DNA of 64,000 nt, from positions 131,560,018 to 131,624,017 of the forward strand of contig CM043968.1 of NCBI GenBank assembly GCA_014529385.2. The letters are read 5' to 3'. Below, piece after piece: positions 35,645 through 45,850 of the stretch. The DNA is from Adiantum capillus-veneris (lineage: Eukaryota > Streptophyta > Polypodiopsida > Polypodiales > Pteridaceae). Numbering within the stretch: position 1 is the first letter of the stretch; every line of letters begins with the position of its first letter. The notes under the pieces are model-generated. The model ran no database searches, had not been told where the DNA came from, and saw only the letters and a program-made list of their open reading frames with translations. Position numbers and translations under genes: made by a program.

Positions 35645-36271
35645 TGTCACAAGATGGGCACCACGTGCCAATAGAAAGGAGCAGACTGAACAGGCTTTTA
35701 GCACTTCAATAACAATTGAACTGAAAGAGAGATACGACACGCGACATGGAGTGGCGGAATTCCACCCCAGAGAGTATTGGCCCCAAACCTTGGTGCCCCT
35801 TCCGGTATTTCTTTATATTGCGTCAACACAGTACAAGCCGGTACTCCAAACTCTGCACCTTCTCCAGGAAGCATGCCAGAGAATGAGCCCTGACCTCATA
35901 TTTAAAGGCCCTTGGCTTGAAAAGCACTTACAGTGAAAAGCCTTCAAAACTTAAAAGCTTCTGGTCCAAAAGCAATGCCAAAAAGCTGTCAGCGTGTTTT
36001 GCGGAATTCCGACAACTGCAACGTTAGCAGTCAACACAAAACGTGGAGCGTCCGTACAATTGCCACGTCATCAATTTTGCGTGAGTGTGTATGTGGGTCT
36101 TGCTTTATTTTACTTCCTTTATGTCACTTGGGACCCCATCGGACGAGGTCCCCATAAGTTGGTAGGACTTCTTCTTCTGTTACTTGTTCTTCTTAGGGTT
36201 TAAGCCCCTCGGCCGACATCTGCGAGTTGGCTCCATTCTTCAGGGCTTTGACACGTCAGCAGTTTGTGACA
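35645..36271 (-). repeat. Gypsy-3 3' LTR
   Basis: 627 bp; matches 37926-38551. On the minus strand it contains two TGACGTGGCA-type modules (35987-36072) and the shared 36-bp block (35779-35814). Confidence 0.92.
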
Positions 36272-36677
36272 TCTCCCCTTCTTGAAAGAGAGTAATCGTC
36301 TGCAATTACAGCATATCTACAAAACAACTCAAGTTAGCTCACGTTAGCTCAAGTTAGCTCAAACATTTCCAAGGGGCATTCCTAGGGACAATCACTTTGC
36401 TCTTTTTGTTAAGGAGTTAGCTTCTCCTTTCGGCTCTTTTGATCAAGGAGTTGGCTTCTCCTTTCGTCCAAATCAGAACTCTTGATATTCCGGGGTAGTA
36501 AAATTAGCCATCACACCCAGACGGTAATGATCTTCCACGGGTGTCTTGATGCACTAAAATTACATACCCAGGCAATCTCATCCAATTAGGAATATTCAGT
36601 GGTTGGCACATCACAATGCAACACAAATACTCACATATGCAGGTTACAAGACATAGAAACATAAAGCCGCCGATGAA
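36272..36677 (-). other. Gypsy-3 internal non-coding sequence
   Basis: No gene. Small direct repeats: AAGTTAGCTC three times at 36330-36361 and GGAGTT(A/G)GCTTCTCCTTTCG twice at 36413-36466. Confidence 0.6.
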
Positions 36678-37095
36678 CACTCTCCCCGCAAACTCCCCCC
36701 GCAAATAACCATCCAGGTCCGGGCCATGAGTTGTTCAACGACTCCCTCATTACTCCTCCCATATAACCTAAAAAGGTCCGGGTCGGGAGATATAGAGGCC
36801 TTTTACAACCAAACGCCCCCCAAACCGCAGCCTGCATCGTTTGGACGTGCTAAGAGTAACCACTGCTTAGACTTCTTAATACTCCTCCCGCATAACCATC
36901 TAGGTCCGAGCTGGGAGTCACAACAACAATACTCCCCCCGTAAATAACCACAAGGGTCCGGGTCCGGGTCATGAGTAGAAAAAACACTTTTCAATCATTC
37001 AATACTCCCCCCGCAAATAACCACCAAGGTCCGGGCCATCAGTATGAACAAGCATTCTCAAACATCATTTCTCACTACTCCACCCGGGTGTGAAA
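36678..37095. repeat. Degenerate tandem repeats in Gypsy-3 internal region
   Basis: Five to six diverged units of the form ACTCCCCCCGCAAATAACCA followed by GGTCCGGG(C/T)CATGAGT, starting near 36678, 36691, 36753, 36881, 36931, 37002 and 37076, with unequal spacing (60-130 bp). On the element's coding strand each unit carries TTGCGGGGGGAGT, a PPT-like purine run. Not CRISPR: spacing is irregular and units are diverged. Confidence 0.75.
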
Positions 37096-37299
37096 TCACC
37101 AACCATTGAAACCAGTATTAAAACCAAAGTCAAACAATTCAAATCGGCACCAAGACAGGTTCAAAATAGATACCATCCATTTCAAACAAATTCCAAACAG
37201 GATCACCAAACAAGTTCTCAAACAGATTTCAAACTTAAAAAGCAATGTCGACATCAGTCGAGTTCAAAAAGTCGACTGACTTTCCATCCTGAAACTTGC

Positions 37300-37912
37300 A
37301 CCAAAAAATTAGGGTTAGATTCATTCCATAGGATCGTAGCGGAGCACAGCATGGTCCATCAGCTCTTGGACAAAGTGTTTCTTTGGCAGCGATGGTACTC
37401 CCAAGATAGCAATCGCACTAGACCTCCAAGGCATCTGCTCGTGAAGAGACATCTACTGAGAGATGTCGAGAAATTTCAAGTTATAATCTGCTAGGGTTTC
37501 CATGGCAAGCATTTCAGAATATCCCACTCTGCCAGAAGTTGCACCCCGGAGGAAGATGTCAGAAACCATATAACTTCGGACAAACATTTTCTTGAAAGCT
37601 TGCCAAGTCCTTGGAGTGTGCTCCTTGGTAGCTATAGACATCAACATCTACATGGCACTGCTTTTGAGAAAAACAGCGACTCGAAACAAATCTTGGATCC
37701 TTCTCTTGCAAGTGATCTTTATGGCTTATGCCCTGTAAGACATGAGCGGTGAAGACGGGAGCGCCCGATGCGCGATGAAGTAAGGGTGGAGTGGCTAATG
37801 AGTCTGGGGTCGAAGCACGAAGCTAAAATTTCCAATGAACTTTGGAAGTGCCATCTTGCTCTGTCTACTCTTTGGTGGGACCGGTATGCTTTCAAAAAAG
37901 CACACGCCTGAT
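37300..37912 (-). pseudogene. Gypsy-3 Gag fragment
   Basis: Minus-strand frame 37453-37647 reads SIATKEHTPRTWQAFKKMF, SDIFLRGATSGRVGYSEML and DYNLKFLDIS, matching the Gag of Gypsy-4 (SIATQPHAPRTW..AFKTAF, DYNQRFLDV). The leader between it and the PBS also matches Gypsy-4 (ATACCGGTCCCACCAAAGAG). The region between leader and this fragment (Gag N-terminus) is deleted. Confidence 0.82.
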
Positions 37913-37924
37913 GCTCTGATACCA
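37913..37924 (-). other. Gypsy-3 primer-binding site
   Basis: TGGTATCAGAGC on the minus strand, one base from the LTR; this fixes element orientation. Confidence 0.94.
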
Positions 37925-37925
37925 C

Positions 37926-38551
37926 TGTCACAAGACGGGCACCACATGCAAATAGAAAAGAACAGACTGAACACACTTTTAGCACTTCAATAACAACTGA
38001 ACTGAAAGAGAGATACGACACGCGACATGGAGTGGCGGAATTCCACCCCAGAGAGTATTGGCCCCAAACCTTGGCGCCCCTTTCGGTATTTCTTTATATT
38101 ACATCAACACAGTATAAGCCTGTACTCCAAACTCTGCTCCTTCTCCAAGAAGCATGCCAGAGAATGAGCCCTAACCTCATATTTAAAGGCCCTTGGCCTA
38201 AAAAGCAATAACAGTGAAAAGCCTTCAAAACTCAAAAGCTTCTGGTCCAAAAGCAATGCCAAAAAGCTGTCAGCGCGTTTTGCAGAATTTCGTACAACTA
38301 CCACGTCAACAATCAGCGCAAAACGCGGAGTGTCTGTATAGCTGCCACGTCATCAGTTTTGTGTGAGTGACTACGGGTTCTGCTTTATTTTATTTCATTT
38401 ATGTCACTTGGGGCCCCAACGGACAGGGTCTTCATAAGTCGGTAGGACTTCTTCTTCTGTTACTTGTTCTTCTTAGGGTTTAGGCCCCTCGGCCGACATC
38501 TGCAAGTTGGCTCCATTCTTCAAGGCTTTGACACGTCAGCAGTTTGTGACA
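37926..38551 (-). repeat. Gypsy-3 5' LTR
   Basis: 626 bp, partner of 35645-36271. Shared 36-bp block at 38060-38095 (minus strand); TGACGTGG-type modules at 38266-38356. Confidence 0.92.
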
Positions 38552-38556
38552 CCCGC

Positions 38557-38618
38557 GGTACTTTCATTGACCAAGCATTGGAGCTAGGGAAATTGAGACG
38601 CCCACAACTAAAAAGAGG
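38557..38618 (+). pseudogene. LINE-A ORF2 remnant, third piece (C-terminus)
   Basis: One frame reads GTFIDQALELGKLRRPQLKRG, continuing THTRTR from the left side of Gypsy-3 when that element is removed. This is inferred to be the LINE-A C-terminal tail because the join restores a frame. It is short, so it is tentative. Confidence 0.55.
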
Positions 38619-38677
38619 TGCCACAAACTGCTGATGTGTCAAGCCACTGAAGAACGGAGCCAACCTGCAGATCCCGG
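38619..38677 (+). repeat. Gypsy-4 5' LTR, first 59 bp
   Basis: TGCCACAAACTGCTGATGTGTCAAG... matches the start of the family-B LTR (TGTCACAAACTGCTGACGTG) of Gypsy-3. Its last 14 bases, CCTGCAGATCCCGG, are repeated at 41689-41702 as the LINE-B target duplication. Confidence 0.88.
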
Positions 38678-41600
38678 ACTGGGACCTGCTTGGCCCAGAT
38701 CTTTGTAGTGCTTTTCAGTACATTTTGCACACAGGAGTGATGCCGGACAGCATGAGTGAGGGCCTGATCTACCTCATTCCCAAGGAGGGTGGCTCCTTGG
38801 ATGAGATTTGACAGTGGCGCCCCATCACCATCCTCAACACAGCCTACAAAATTCTTGCCAAGGCTCTGAGTTTGAGGATTCAGCCACTTTTAGAGAGCCT
38901 TATACATGGGACTCAGACAGGTTTTGTCAAGGAACGCAGTATCCTTGACAACATCTTTACTTTTTGGGAGGCTTCTGCTTTGGCACGGCTCCGTGGTGAG
39001 GACCTTGTGATTCTTCTTCTCGATTTTGAGAAGGCCTACGATCGAGTTGACTCGGACTTTCTAGAGGGCACTCTTCGCAAGATGGGCTTTTCAGATGCTT
39101 GGATCAGAGGGGTGTCAGCTTTGTACAGACAGGCTCACAATCAGGTGCTTTTGGCAGGGGGGAGAGGTGAGCGATTCATGCTCACACGCTCGGTCACACA
39201 GGGCTGTCCTCTCGCCCCCTTTCTCTTTCTGTTCTATGTGGAGGCGATGAGCAGATTTTTGGTGTCACAGCAGGTTGGTCTGAGGGGCTTAGCACTCCCT
39301 ATTCGGGGAGAGGAGCTATTGGACGCTGAGTTTGCCGATGACTCAGCCTTGTACTTAGATGGCCAGGAGGCCAATCTTCACAGATGTGAGCAAGCTCTGG
39401 AGACCTTCTGTAGTGCATCGGGTGCACTCATCAACTGGAGAAAGACAGTGGCTTTCTCGGTTGGTAGTGCTCCTATGCCAGATTGGATGCCAGGAGAGGG
39501 TTTCAGGTGGATTCCCCCAGGGACTGCAGTCAGATACTTGGGTTGTCAGGTTGGTTTGGACTTGTCTCCCGAGCAGCAGATTGCTCCTCTTCTCCTGTCC
39601 ATCAGGAGAAAGCTGTTACATTGGAGCTCGGCACGTCTGTAGCTGGCTGGTAGAGTAGTAGTTGCCAACCAGGTGCTGTTGGCGACTATGTGGTACATCA
39701 CTTCCTACTGGATCTTCTCGAGTTCTTGTATCAGCCAGGTAGAGAGGCTGATTAGGAACTTCCTTTGGTCAGGACGTGACACTCAGATGGCCCGAGCCAA
39801 GGTGGCTTGGTCGGTCACCACGCTTCCTTGTTCTCAGGGAGGGCTTGGGATCATAGATCCAGCTCAGCAGAGCCCTTCTAGGGAAGTTCATAGTCAGAGG
39901 ACTTCTTCCAGGTGAGGAGCCCTGGAAGGAGTTCTTGTTGCAGAGGCTTCGTGCCAGGGTGCCTCAGTCAGGAGGCCCTTAGCAACCTTCGACCAAATGG
40001 ATCTTTACAGCGAAGCGCCGAGTTGGTTTGAGCAGGAGACTGGAGGACCGCTTCGCTGTGAGTTTGCTTCGTTCATGGGAGCTCTTACGGCGTGGCCTGG
40101 AGCAGTGACAACCGCTGTGCACGGAGGAGCGCCTACAACAGCCCCTCGTCTGGAACCCCATGGTTAGCACTCAGAGAGGCCACTTGGTTGGTAGTCGACC
40201 GCATGTTTCCTGGGGTCCCATGACAGCAGGTCCAACGCGCTCTCTAGGTGACTGGCTAGAGTTCACAGGTTTGACAGAGGAGGTACAGGGTTACCAGCTG
40301 CAGGGCATGAGAGGGGTGCAGAGCATGTGTCAGAACATCTCAGAGTCAGTTCCAGCTGAGTGGCTCACGCCTCTCGAGCCGGTAGCACCCCGGTGGATGG
40401 GAGCCTTCACACGACTGGAGGTTCTCATTTCAGTCAAGGCCTGCTCAGAGACAGTCCCAACCCTCTTCTTCGAGCTTCAGGGTGGGGGACGATTACAGCG
40501 AGTTGCAGTAGAGGCCCCGCAGGTAGCAGAGTGCTATTTTCAGAGGATCCGAATTGTGGGCATCTGTGGGAGGACTTGCGTCATAGACCCTGACCCAACA
40601 GCTCTTGAGACTGGTCATTGGAGGCTTTGGGCTTGGGAGTGTTGTCCACTGGCACGAGTACAGTGGGATCTTGGTGAGTGGCTATGGAGGGACCCCTTCT
40701 CTTCTGCAGACCACCCAGGAGTCCCCTTCTTTCAGTACGCTGTTCGGCTTGGACGTCATATACTGGCAGCACAGAGAGAGGCCCTCCCAGCTGCAGCACG
40801 TCATTGGCATGAGGAGGGCCTCACAATCGAGTTCTTAGCAGCCTTTTGGCAGAGGCTGTGGGACTCCAGACAGCCGAGGCGTGTCACTTTGTTTCAGTGG
40901 CTGGTTGCACACAGAGCTACAGCAGTAGGGAGCTGGCTTGTGCATAGTGGTCTCTCGGCCGCATGTGCAGCCTGTGACCAGTTGGTGGAGAGTCAACGTC
41001 ATTGTCTTTGGGACTGTCCCTCGGCCCAGCAGGTGTGGCTACGAGTTCTTCGGCTCATGCCTACTCTCTCCACGGCTAGACAGTACACTTGGGGGGCAGC
41101 GGCTTGGTCCACTCTCACGGGCCCGGCACTTCAGTTTGAGCTATCTTCCACCAGTAGGATGATAGTGATACAAGGGGGGCGACCTACACTCCAACCTACT
41201 ACAGAGCTTACTCTTCAGGAGTGGTGCAGTGAGAGAGAGGAGCGTTGGGAGCTCATCAGTGGCCTGACACTCTGGTTCATCTAGCGGGCCCGTTGTTTCC
41301 GCATTTTTGAGGCACGCTCTGTGCCACCAGCAGAGACTGTTCGTGACTTTTGGCTAGAGCTGATCCATACTCTCAGAGGATAGCTAGAGGGACTACATGG
41401 CAGCTCCGACCGCATTCGGGGGCGCCGCGAGGCTTTCCTTCGACTCTGGAGCCCTGGGCTTTTCTTCACCAGTGTCCAGGGTGTGCTGAGATGGCACTAC
41501 CGACCACCTGTGTGGCTCTTCCCTCCTCCCATCTCTTGATTTAGCCTCATTGTATATATGTTGTTCTTTCATTGGGAGAGTCTCCCCATCATGTTTGTTG

Positions 41601-41688
41601 TAGTCCTCTCTTGCAGAGGTGGTTCTAGCCCTACGGGCAGTTTTCATTAACTAATAGAAGGATCTTTTTCTCCAAAAAAAAAAAAAAA
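38678..41688 (+). mobile_element. LINE-B, 5'-truncated L1-like element in the Gypsy-4 LTR
   Basis: About 3.0 kb starting ACTGGGACCTGCTTGGCC (equivalent to 52566 in LINE-C) and ending in 15 A. Flanked by a perfect 14-bp duplication CCTGCAGATCCCGG (38664-38677, 41689-41702), or 16 bp if the two preceding As are counted. 5' truncation, poly(A) and a target duplication of this size are hallmarks of target-primed reverse transcription. Same family as LINE-C (very high similarity throughout). Confidence 0.96.
38680..41526 (+). pseudogene. LINE-B ORF2, C-terminal part (RT to zf-RVT)
   Basis: RT starts in mid-domain: GLIYLIPKEGGS, ITILNTAYKILAKALSLRIQ, GTQTGFVKERSILDNIFTFW, motif A LLDFEKAYDRVDSDF (39013), QGCPLAPFLFLFYVEAMS (39200) and the catalytic FADD (39332). 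The thumb region (WRKTVAFSVGS, YLGCQVG, RRKLLHW) follows. The C-terminal part (40160-41284) has WQRLWDSRQPRRVTLFQWL and C-A-AC...HCLWDC (40960-41020), a zf-RVT-type region. Breaks: stop near 38809, stop at 39640-39642, frameshifts near 39880 and 40010, stop at 41282-41284. Catalytic RT residues are intact. Confidence 0.92.
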
Positions 41689-41702
41689 CCTGCAGATCCC
41701 GG

Positions 41703-41872
41703 TCGAGAAGCCTAAACCCTAAGGAAAGAAGCAAAAGCAGCAGAAGAAGTTTACCGACTTACAAAGTCTTGCCGAGTGGCCTATCTTTAAAGAAGAGTTC
41801 CCACCAACTTATGGGACCCCGTCCCATGGGGCTTAAGTGACCTAAAGGCATTAAAAAAATTAAAGCGAGGCA

Positions 41873-41909
<37 letters not shown>

Positions 41910-42398
41910 GCGTTAAAAAAATAAAAAATAAATAAAATGATGACGTGGCAACCTATACGAAATCCCGGATTTTGCGCTAGCATGCTGACATGGCAATTGT
42001 ACGGACGTCTGCAATTCGTGCTGATGTGCTGACTTGACCTGTACGGATTTCCGCAAAACATGCTGGCAGCTTTTGGCGCTAGTGCTTTTGGGACCAGTTA
42101 CTTTTGAGTTCGACTTCTTTTCATGTAACTGCTTTTCAAGGCCAAGGGGCTTTAAATTTGTGCAAAGGACTCATTCTCTGGCATGCTTCAGTGTGAAGGT
42201 GCAAGGATTGGAGTATTGGCATTGTACTCAGTTGAAGCAATATAAAGAAATACCGAAAGGGGCACCAACGTTTGGAGCCAGTCTTCTCTGGGGTGGAATT
42301 CCGCCACTCTGTGTCGCGTGTGCTCTCTCTCTTTCAATTGTTATTGAAGTGCTAAAAGTCTGTTCTTTCTGTTGGCACGTGGTGCCTATCTCGTGACC
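41703..42398 (+). repeat. Gypsy-4 5' LTR, remaining part
   Basis: Continues the family-B LTR after the LINE-B insertion (GAGAAGCCTAAACCCTAAG corresponds to GAGGGGCCTAAACCCTAAG in Gypsy-3). Contains a poly-AC tract (41875-41906), three U3 modules (41938-42068), the 36-bp shared block (42244-42279) with TATAAAG just at its start, and ends CTCGTGACC where CA is mutated to CC. Confidence 0.88.
41938..42068 (+). promoter_or_regulatory. Three tandem ~44-bp U3 modules with TGACGTGGCA-like cores
   Basis: Units start at about 41938 (ATGACGTGGCA...TACGAAATCCC), 41983 (CTGACATGGCA...TACGGACGTCTGC) and 42027 (TGCTGACTTGACC..TACGGATTTCCGC), each ending in a GCAAAA/GCGCT-type box. TGACG and ACGTGGC are known plant bZIP-type binding cores. 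Other family-B LTRs carry two units (47596-47693; 38266-38356 and 35987-36072 on the minus strand). An enhancer role is inferred from position in U3, not shown. Confidence 0.5.
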
Positions 42399-42399
42399 G

Positions 42400-42411
42400 T
42401 GGTATCAGAGC
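42400..42411 (+). other. Gypsy-4 primer-binding site
   Basis: Perfect TGGTATCAGAGC one base after the LTR end. Confidence 0.93.
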
Positions 42412-42613
42412 TTCAGGCGTGTCCTTTTCTGAAAGCATACCGGTCCCACCAAAGAGCAGACAGAGCAAACCGGCACTTCCAAAGTCTACTAGAATCTGTG
42501 TGGCCCGACCTCGGACTTATTAGACACTCCCACCCTTACTTCAATGCGCATCAGGCGCGCTCCCGTCTTCACCGCTCTGTCTTACAGGGCGTAAGCCATA
42601 AAGAACCCAAGAC

Positions 42614-43622
42614 ATGGCGTTCATGGATTCAATAGAATACTTGCACTTTCTCCTCGACGAGCTTCACAACATTCTTTCGCGGCATCCTCAGCAGAATCTT
42701 TCGATGCTACAAAGTTTTCAACAATTTTTGAATTACATGTTGCCCCCTCTGATGCCGCAAGTGGTACCTCCTCCTCCGGCACCAGAAAGTACGAGAGCTC
42801 CCAATCGGCAACCTTCCCAGCCCTCTGTTCCAATTGGGGGAGTCTTCAAGAATATAATGCAAACATTTGACCCTGACCCCGTGCAACCTCCTTTGCCACC
42901 GCCATTAGGCTACAATGGTTGGAGCCCATATGGATACCCATGTTATCTGTACCCGGCATACGCCTCTAACCAACCAAAAGATTTCAAGGATGGCGGCATG
43001 ACAATCAAATTTTTCACCTTTTTCGGTGTGAAAGATCGAAAGAAAGCATTGTTGTTCCTACAGCAATTCGACAACATCTATGCTTTGGAAAACTATACAG
43101 AAGAATCCAAGATTTCTCGAGCAGTGGGATTTCTTAAAGATAATGCGATGCAGTGGTGGAGTTCAATCGCGACACAACCGCATGCTCCAAGGACTTGGTA
43201 AGCTTTCAAGACAGCCTTTGCACGCAGTTACATGACTTCTCTCTTTGATGTCAGGATTTTGGTAGAGTGGGGCAACTTGAAAATGCTTGCCACCAAAACC
43301 ATGGATGACTATAACCAAAGGTTTCTCGACGTATGCCTTCCAGTGTCCTTCTTTAGGTTTGTTCCCTTAGACGCCCAATGCGAGCGATAGGAATATTGTC
43401 TCGCCAAGCACGTCTCCACCATGCAAGAGCTTATGGAACATGCCGCAGTCGGCTACAAACTGATGAAGGGAAAGCTAGAGTTTACCACTGAATAAACCTC
43501 CGGCCACTGACAACAACTCTCAGCAACAACGAACAAATTCTTGAGAGTCTCGTGAAAATCAACCGCAAAGACCTCGTTTGACCCAACGAGACACCTTACT
43601 ACAAGAAGGCCGATGCTTTGCA
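42614..43622 (+). pseudogene. Gypsy-4 Gag
   Basis: Starts MAFMDSIEYLHFLLDELHN. Proline-rich segment (PQVVPPPPAPES), then the capsid core QPKDFKDGGMTIKFFTFFGV, FLQQFDNIYALENYTEESK, NAMQWWSSIATQP. A stop at 43199-43201 is followed in the same frame by AFKTAFARSYMTSLFDV, DYNQRFLDV and SFFRFVPL, and a further stop near 43388 and others near 43493. The region ends at GRCFACH, the first half of the zinc knuckle, exactly where the Gypsy-5 LTR (TGTCAC) begins, so Gypsy-5 cut the knuckle. Confidence 0.87.
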
Positions 43623-44228
43623 TGTCACAACTCAGTGACGTGGCATAACCCTAGGGTTACAGACCGACCCAAAGGCATACACACACTCTCTTGCAGGGGC
43701 AGCTCCCGTAAAATGCGGACACGTGGCAGTGCAACGTACGGACCTCCCCGCGAATTCCGGTGGAAATTCAGGGCTGACGTGGCAGATTGTTCGTACGGCA
43801 GCTGTACAGCAGCTCTTACGCAAAAAGCTGGCTGTTTTTGGTTACGCAGTTCTTATGCAAGGAGAGAGAGAGAGAGAGAGAGCTTTTATTTAAGTTGCTT
43901 TATTTTTGGGACAGCTTTTGATGTACAGCTTTTGGGGCTCTGCTTCTGGCATCCCTTGTAATTTTTTATAAGTGAAGTTGGTCTCTCACTTCTCAGAGCA
44001 TCTGGACGCAGAGTCTGAGAGTGAGACCCAACCACTCTATTGTACTTTGGCAACAGGTTAATACAAAAAGAAATACCGAAAGGGGCACCAGTCTTTGGGA
44101 CCAATATCTCTAGGCACGGAACTCCACTAGGCTAGTGTCGAATCAATTGTGAACTGTGAACTGTTTTGAAGTGAAATTCTTGTCGTGTCGTGGTAGAATC
44201 TTGACTCAGAGTGTCCAAGTTTGTTACA
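43623..44228 (+). repeat. Gypsy-5 5' LTR
   Basis: 606 bp, starts TGTCACAACTCAGTGACG and ends TTTGTTACA. Two TGACGTGGCA/ACACGTGGCA-type modules (43720-43800), an AG run (43861-43881), and the shared 36-bp block at 44067-44102. The 3' half is closely similar to Gypsy-2 LTRs; the 5' half differs. Confidence 0.85.
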
Positions 44229-44229
44229 A

Positions 44230-44241
44230 TAGTATCAGAGC
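44230..44241 (+). other. Gypsy-5 primer-binding site, one mismatch
   Basis: TAGTATCAGAGC, a G-to-A change from the initiator-Met site, one base after the LTR. Confidence 0.85.
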
Positions 44242-44292
44242 GCAGCCGATTTCTCTTCTACCGAGAAATCCGATCCTTTTTACGCGACACTT

Positions 44293-45850
44293 ATGGATTC
44301 AGACAAAGATCAGTCGACTTCCTCTACATCTGGAGATGCGGAGAGAGATCACGAAGAGGATTCACGCAGGAGTACAGTCCACCTTGGCCTACTTCGGCGG
44401 AGCTTGAAGAGATGGAGCGTCGACGATGCAGGAAAGATGATGTTAAATTTTGTGAAGGACCCTAAATTTGCAAAATTTATGACCCAGACCTCCTTCGACA
44501 AGGTGTATGCACAGTGGCAGCAAACCACAGAACCACCCCCCAAAACGGTACTCAAGAAACCTCCTACTCCAAGGATGTTTACTGAGCAAGAATTAGAAGA
44601 GGTGGTTGATGCACGGATTTCTCAGCTTTCTGACGCGCAGAACAAAACTGAAAAGCACGACAAAAAGCAAAAGAAAGGAACTGACTTCCCGGGTTATTTG
44701 GTCGTCAATCTACTTTTGCCTCAGCAAGAAAGCAGAAGAAGCGTGTGCAGTTTAAAGGAGTACCTAGTTCTTCTTCTTCTGACAGTTCTTCTAGCTCTTC
44801 TGACTCAAGCAAAGAAGACAGAAAAGGGAAAAGGCAAAGCTTCGGAAAGGGCAAGAAAAAGGCAAAGAAGTCAAAATCTCGCCCAGTTTTGGACAGTTCT
44901 ACTGAGGACTCTTCTTCGAATAGTTCGGACTCCGAGGACAACAAATTTTATACAGCAGTTTGACATAGCTTTCTCTGGAGGGCGTTACTCACAGATTCGG
45001 AGGGCTACCTGTAGCAGACTTGGACACTCCAAGTCAAGAATCAATCACCACAGCACCAAATAACCACTTCAAAACAATTCACAGATCACAATAGATTTGC
45101 ACTGGCCCGGCGGAGTGCCAACGCAAATCTATTGTGATCTGTGAATTGTTTTGAAGTGGTTATTTGGTGCTGTGGTGATTGATTCTTGACTTGGAGTGTC
45201 CAAAGGGGAAATGCTCAAACTTGGTGGTCCACGCTTCTATTGAACAAGAAAGCACCAGTTAAATGGCTGAAATTAAAAGGCTTTTTATTTCTTCCTAGTT
45301 GACTCAGGAGTATGAACGTGACATACGAACTGCTTGGAACCATCTTCGGATGGCCAAAAGAGATTCATTGGACGCATATTGCGAGAGATTCTGGAGCTCT
45401 TTTCTACCAGCCTCTTCATTTAAGAAGATCTTGTTCAAAGAACAGATTGAGCGGTTTACCTTGGGACTTCCTACAGAGATCCGAGATCACTGCTTAGAGC
45501 AAAAGTCAAATTCCATTCAGGAATTGATGAGTCATGCGAATCGGGGTTTTGCCATTCATTCAGGCAGTTTGACTTACCCCATAGATGAGATCATGACGTA
45601 GAGAACCGAACAGACTTCTAACAATGAAAGTAGAAAGAAGAAGAGTAACCCAGAACAGAAAGAAAAGAATGCACGACCGCAACTCACTCTGCGAGAGAGG
45701 GTCAGCTATATCAAAGAGGGGAAGCGTTTTGGATGCGGGGAAACTGGGCACATCTCCGCGAAGTGCCCTAAAAACGCACCGAATGAACAGGATGAAGAAA
45801 GGTCAGAGAGTTCGAAAGCAGCTGAGGAACGTGGCAAAAAAGGCAGATGA
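44293..45850 (+). pseudogene. Gypsy-5 Gag
   Basis: Starts MDSDKDQSTSSTSGD, parallel to Gypsy-2. N-terminal Lys-rich region, a frameshift near 44700, Ser-rich tract (44755-44810), then FIQQFDIAFSGGRY (44950) before the fold-back insertion at 45010-45203. Capsid sequence resumes (NAQTWWSTLLLNKKAPVKW), then CERFWSSFLPASSFKK (45380) and FTLGLPTEIRD. A stop at 45598-45600 precedes the knuckle, which reads RFGCGETGHISAKC: the first Cys is replaced by Arg, so it could not fold as CCHC. Confidence 0.86.
45010..45203. repeat. Fold-back insertion: perfect 81-bp inverted repeat of family-A LTR ends
   Basis: Arms 45020-45100 and 45123-45203 are exact reverse complements, separated by 22 bp. The left copy, starting TGTAGCAGACTTGGAC at 45010, is the end of a family-A LTR in reverse; the right copy is the same LTR segment in forward orientation. 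It interrupts Gag between RRATC and NAQTWW, replacing only a few codons relative to Gypsy-2. The transcript would form a very stable hairpin. Confidence 0.96.

Larger units (their letters stand above)
35645..38551 (-). mobile_element. Gypsy-3 (family B), reverse orientation, internally deleted
   Basis: Two 627/626-bp LTRs in inverted reading direction flank only 1.65 kb. The PBS lies next to the right LTR and a PPT (AAGAAGGGGAGA on the minus strand) next to the left one, giving minus orientation. Flanks CTCGC (35640-35644) and CCCGC (38552-38556) are a probable target duplication with one mismatch. Only part of Gag remains; PR, RT, RH and IN are absent. LTR ends TGTCACAA and TTGTGACA form an 8-bp inverted terminal repeat. 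Confidence 0.9.

Noticed and set aside
36678-37095. CRISPR-like array
   Set aside because: Units are diverged, spacing is irregular, and the context is a plant retrotransposon.
40160-41284. Long 375-codon frame looking like an intact gene (and its twin at 53555-54697)
   Set aside because: Both are the C-terminal part of L1 ORF2, continuous with the RT upstream; not separate genes.
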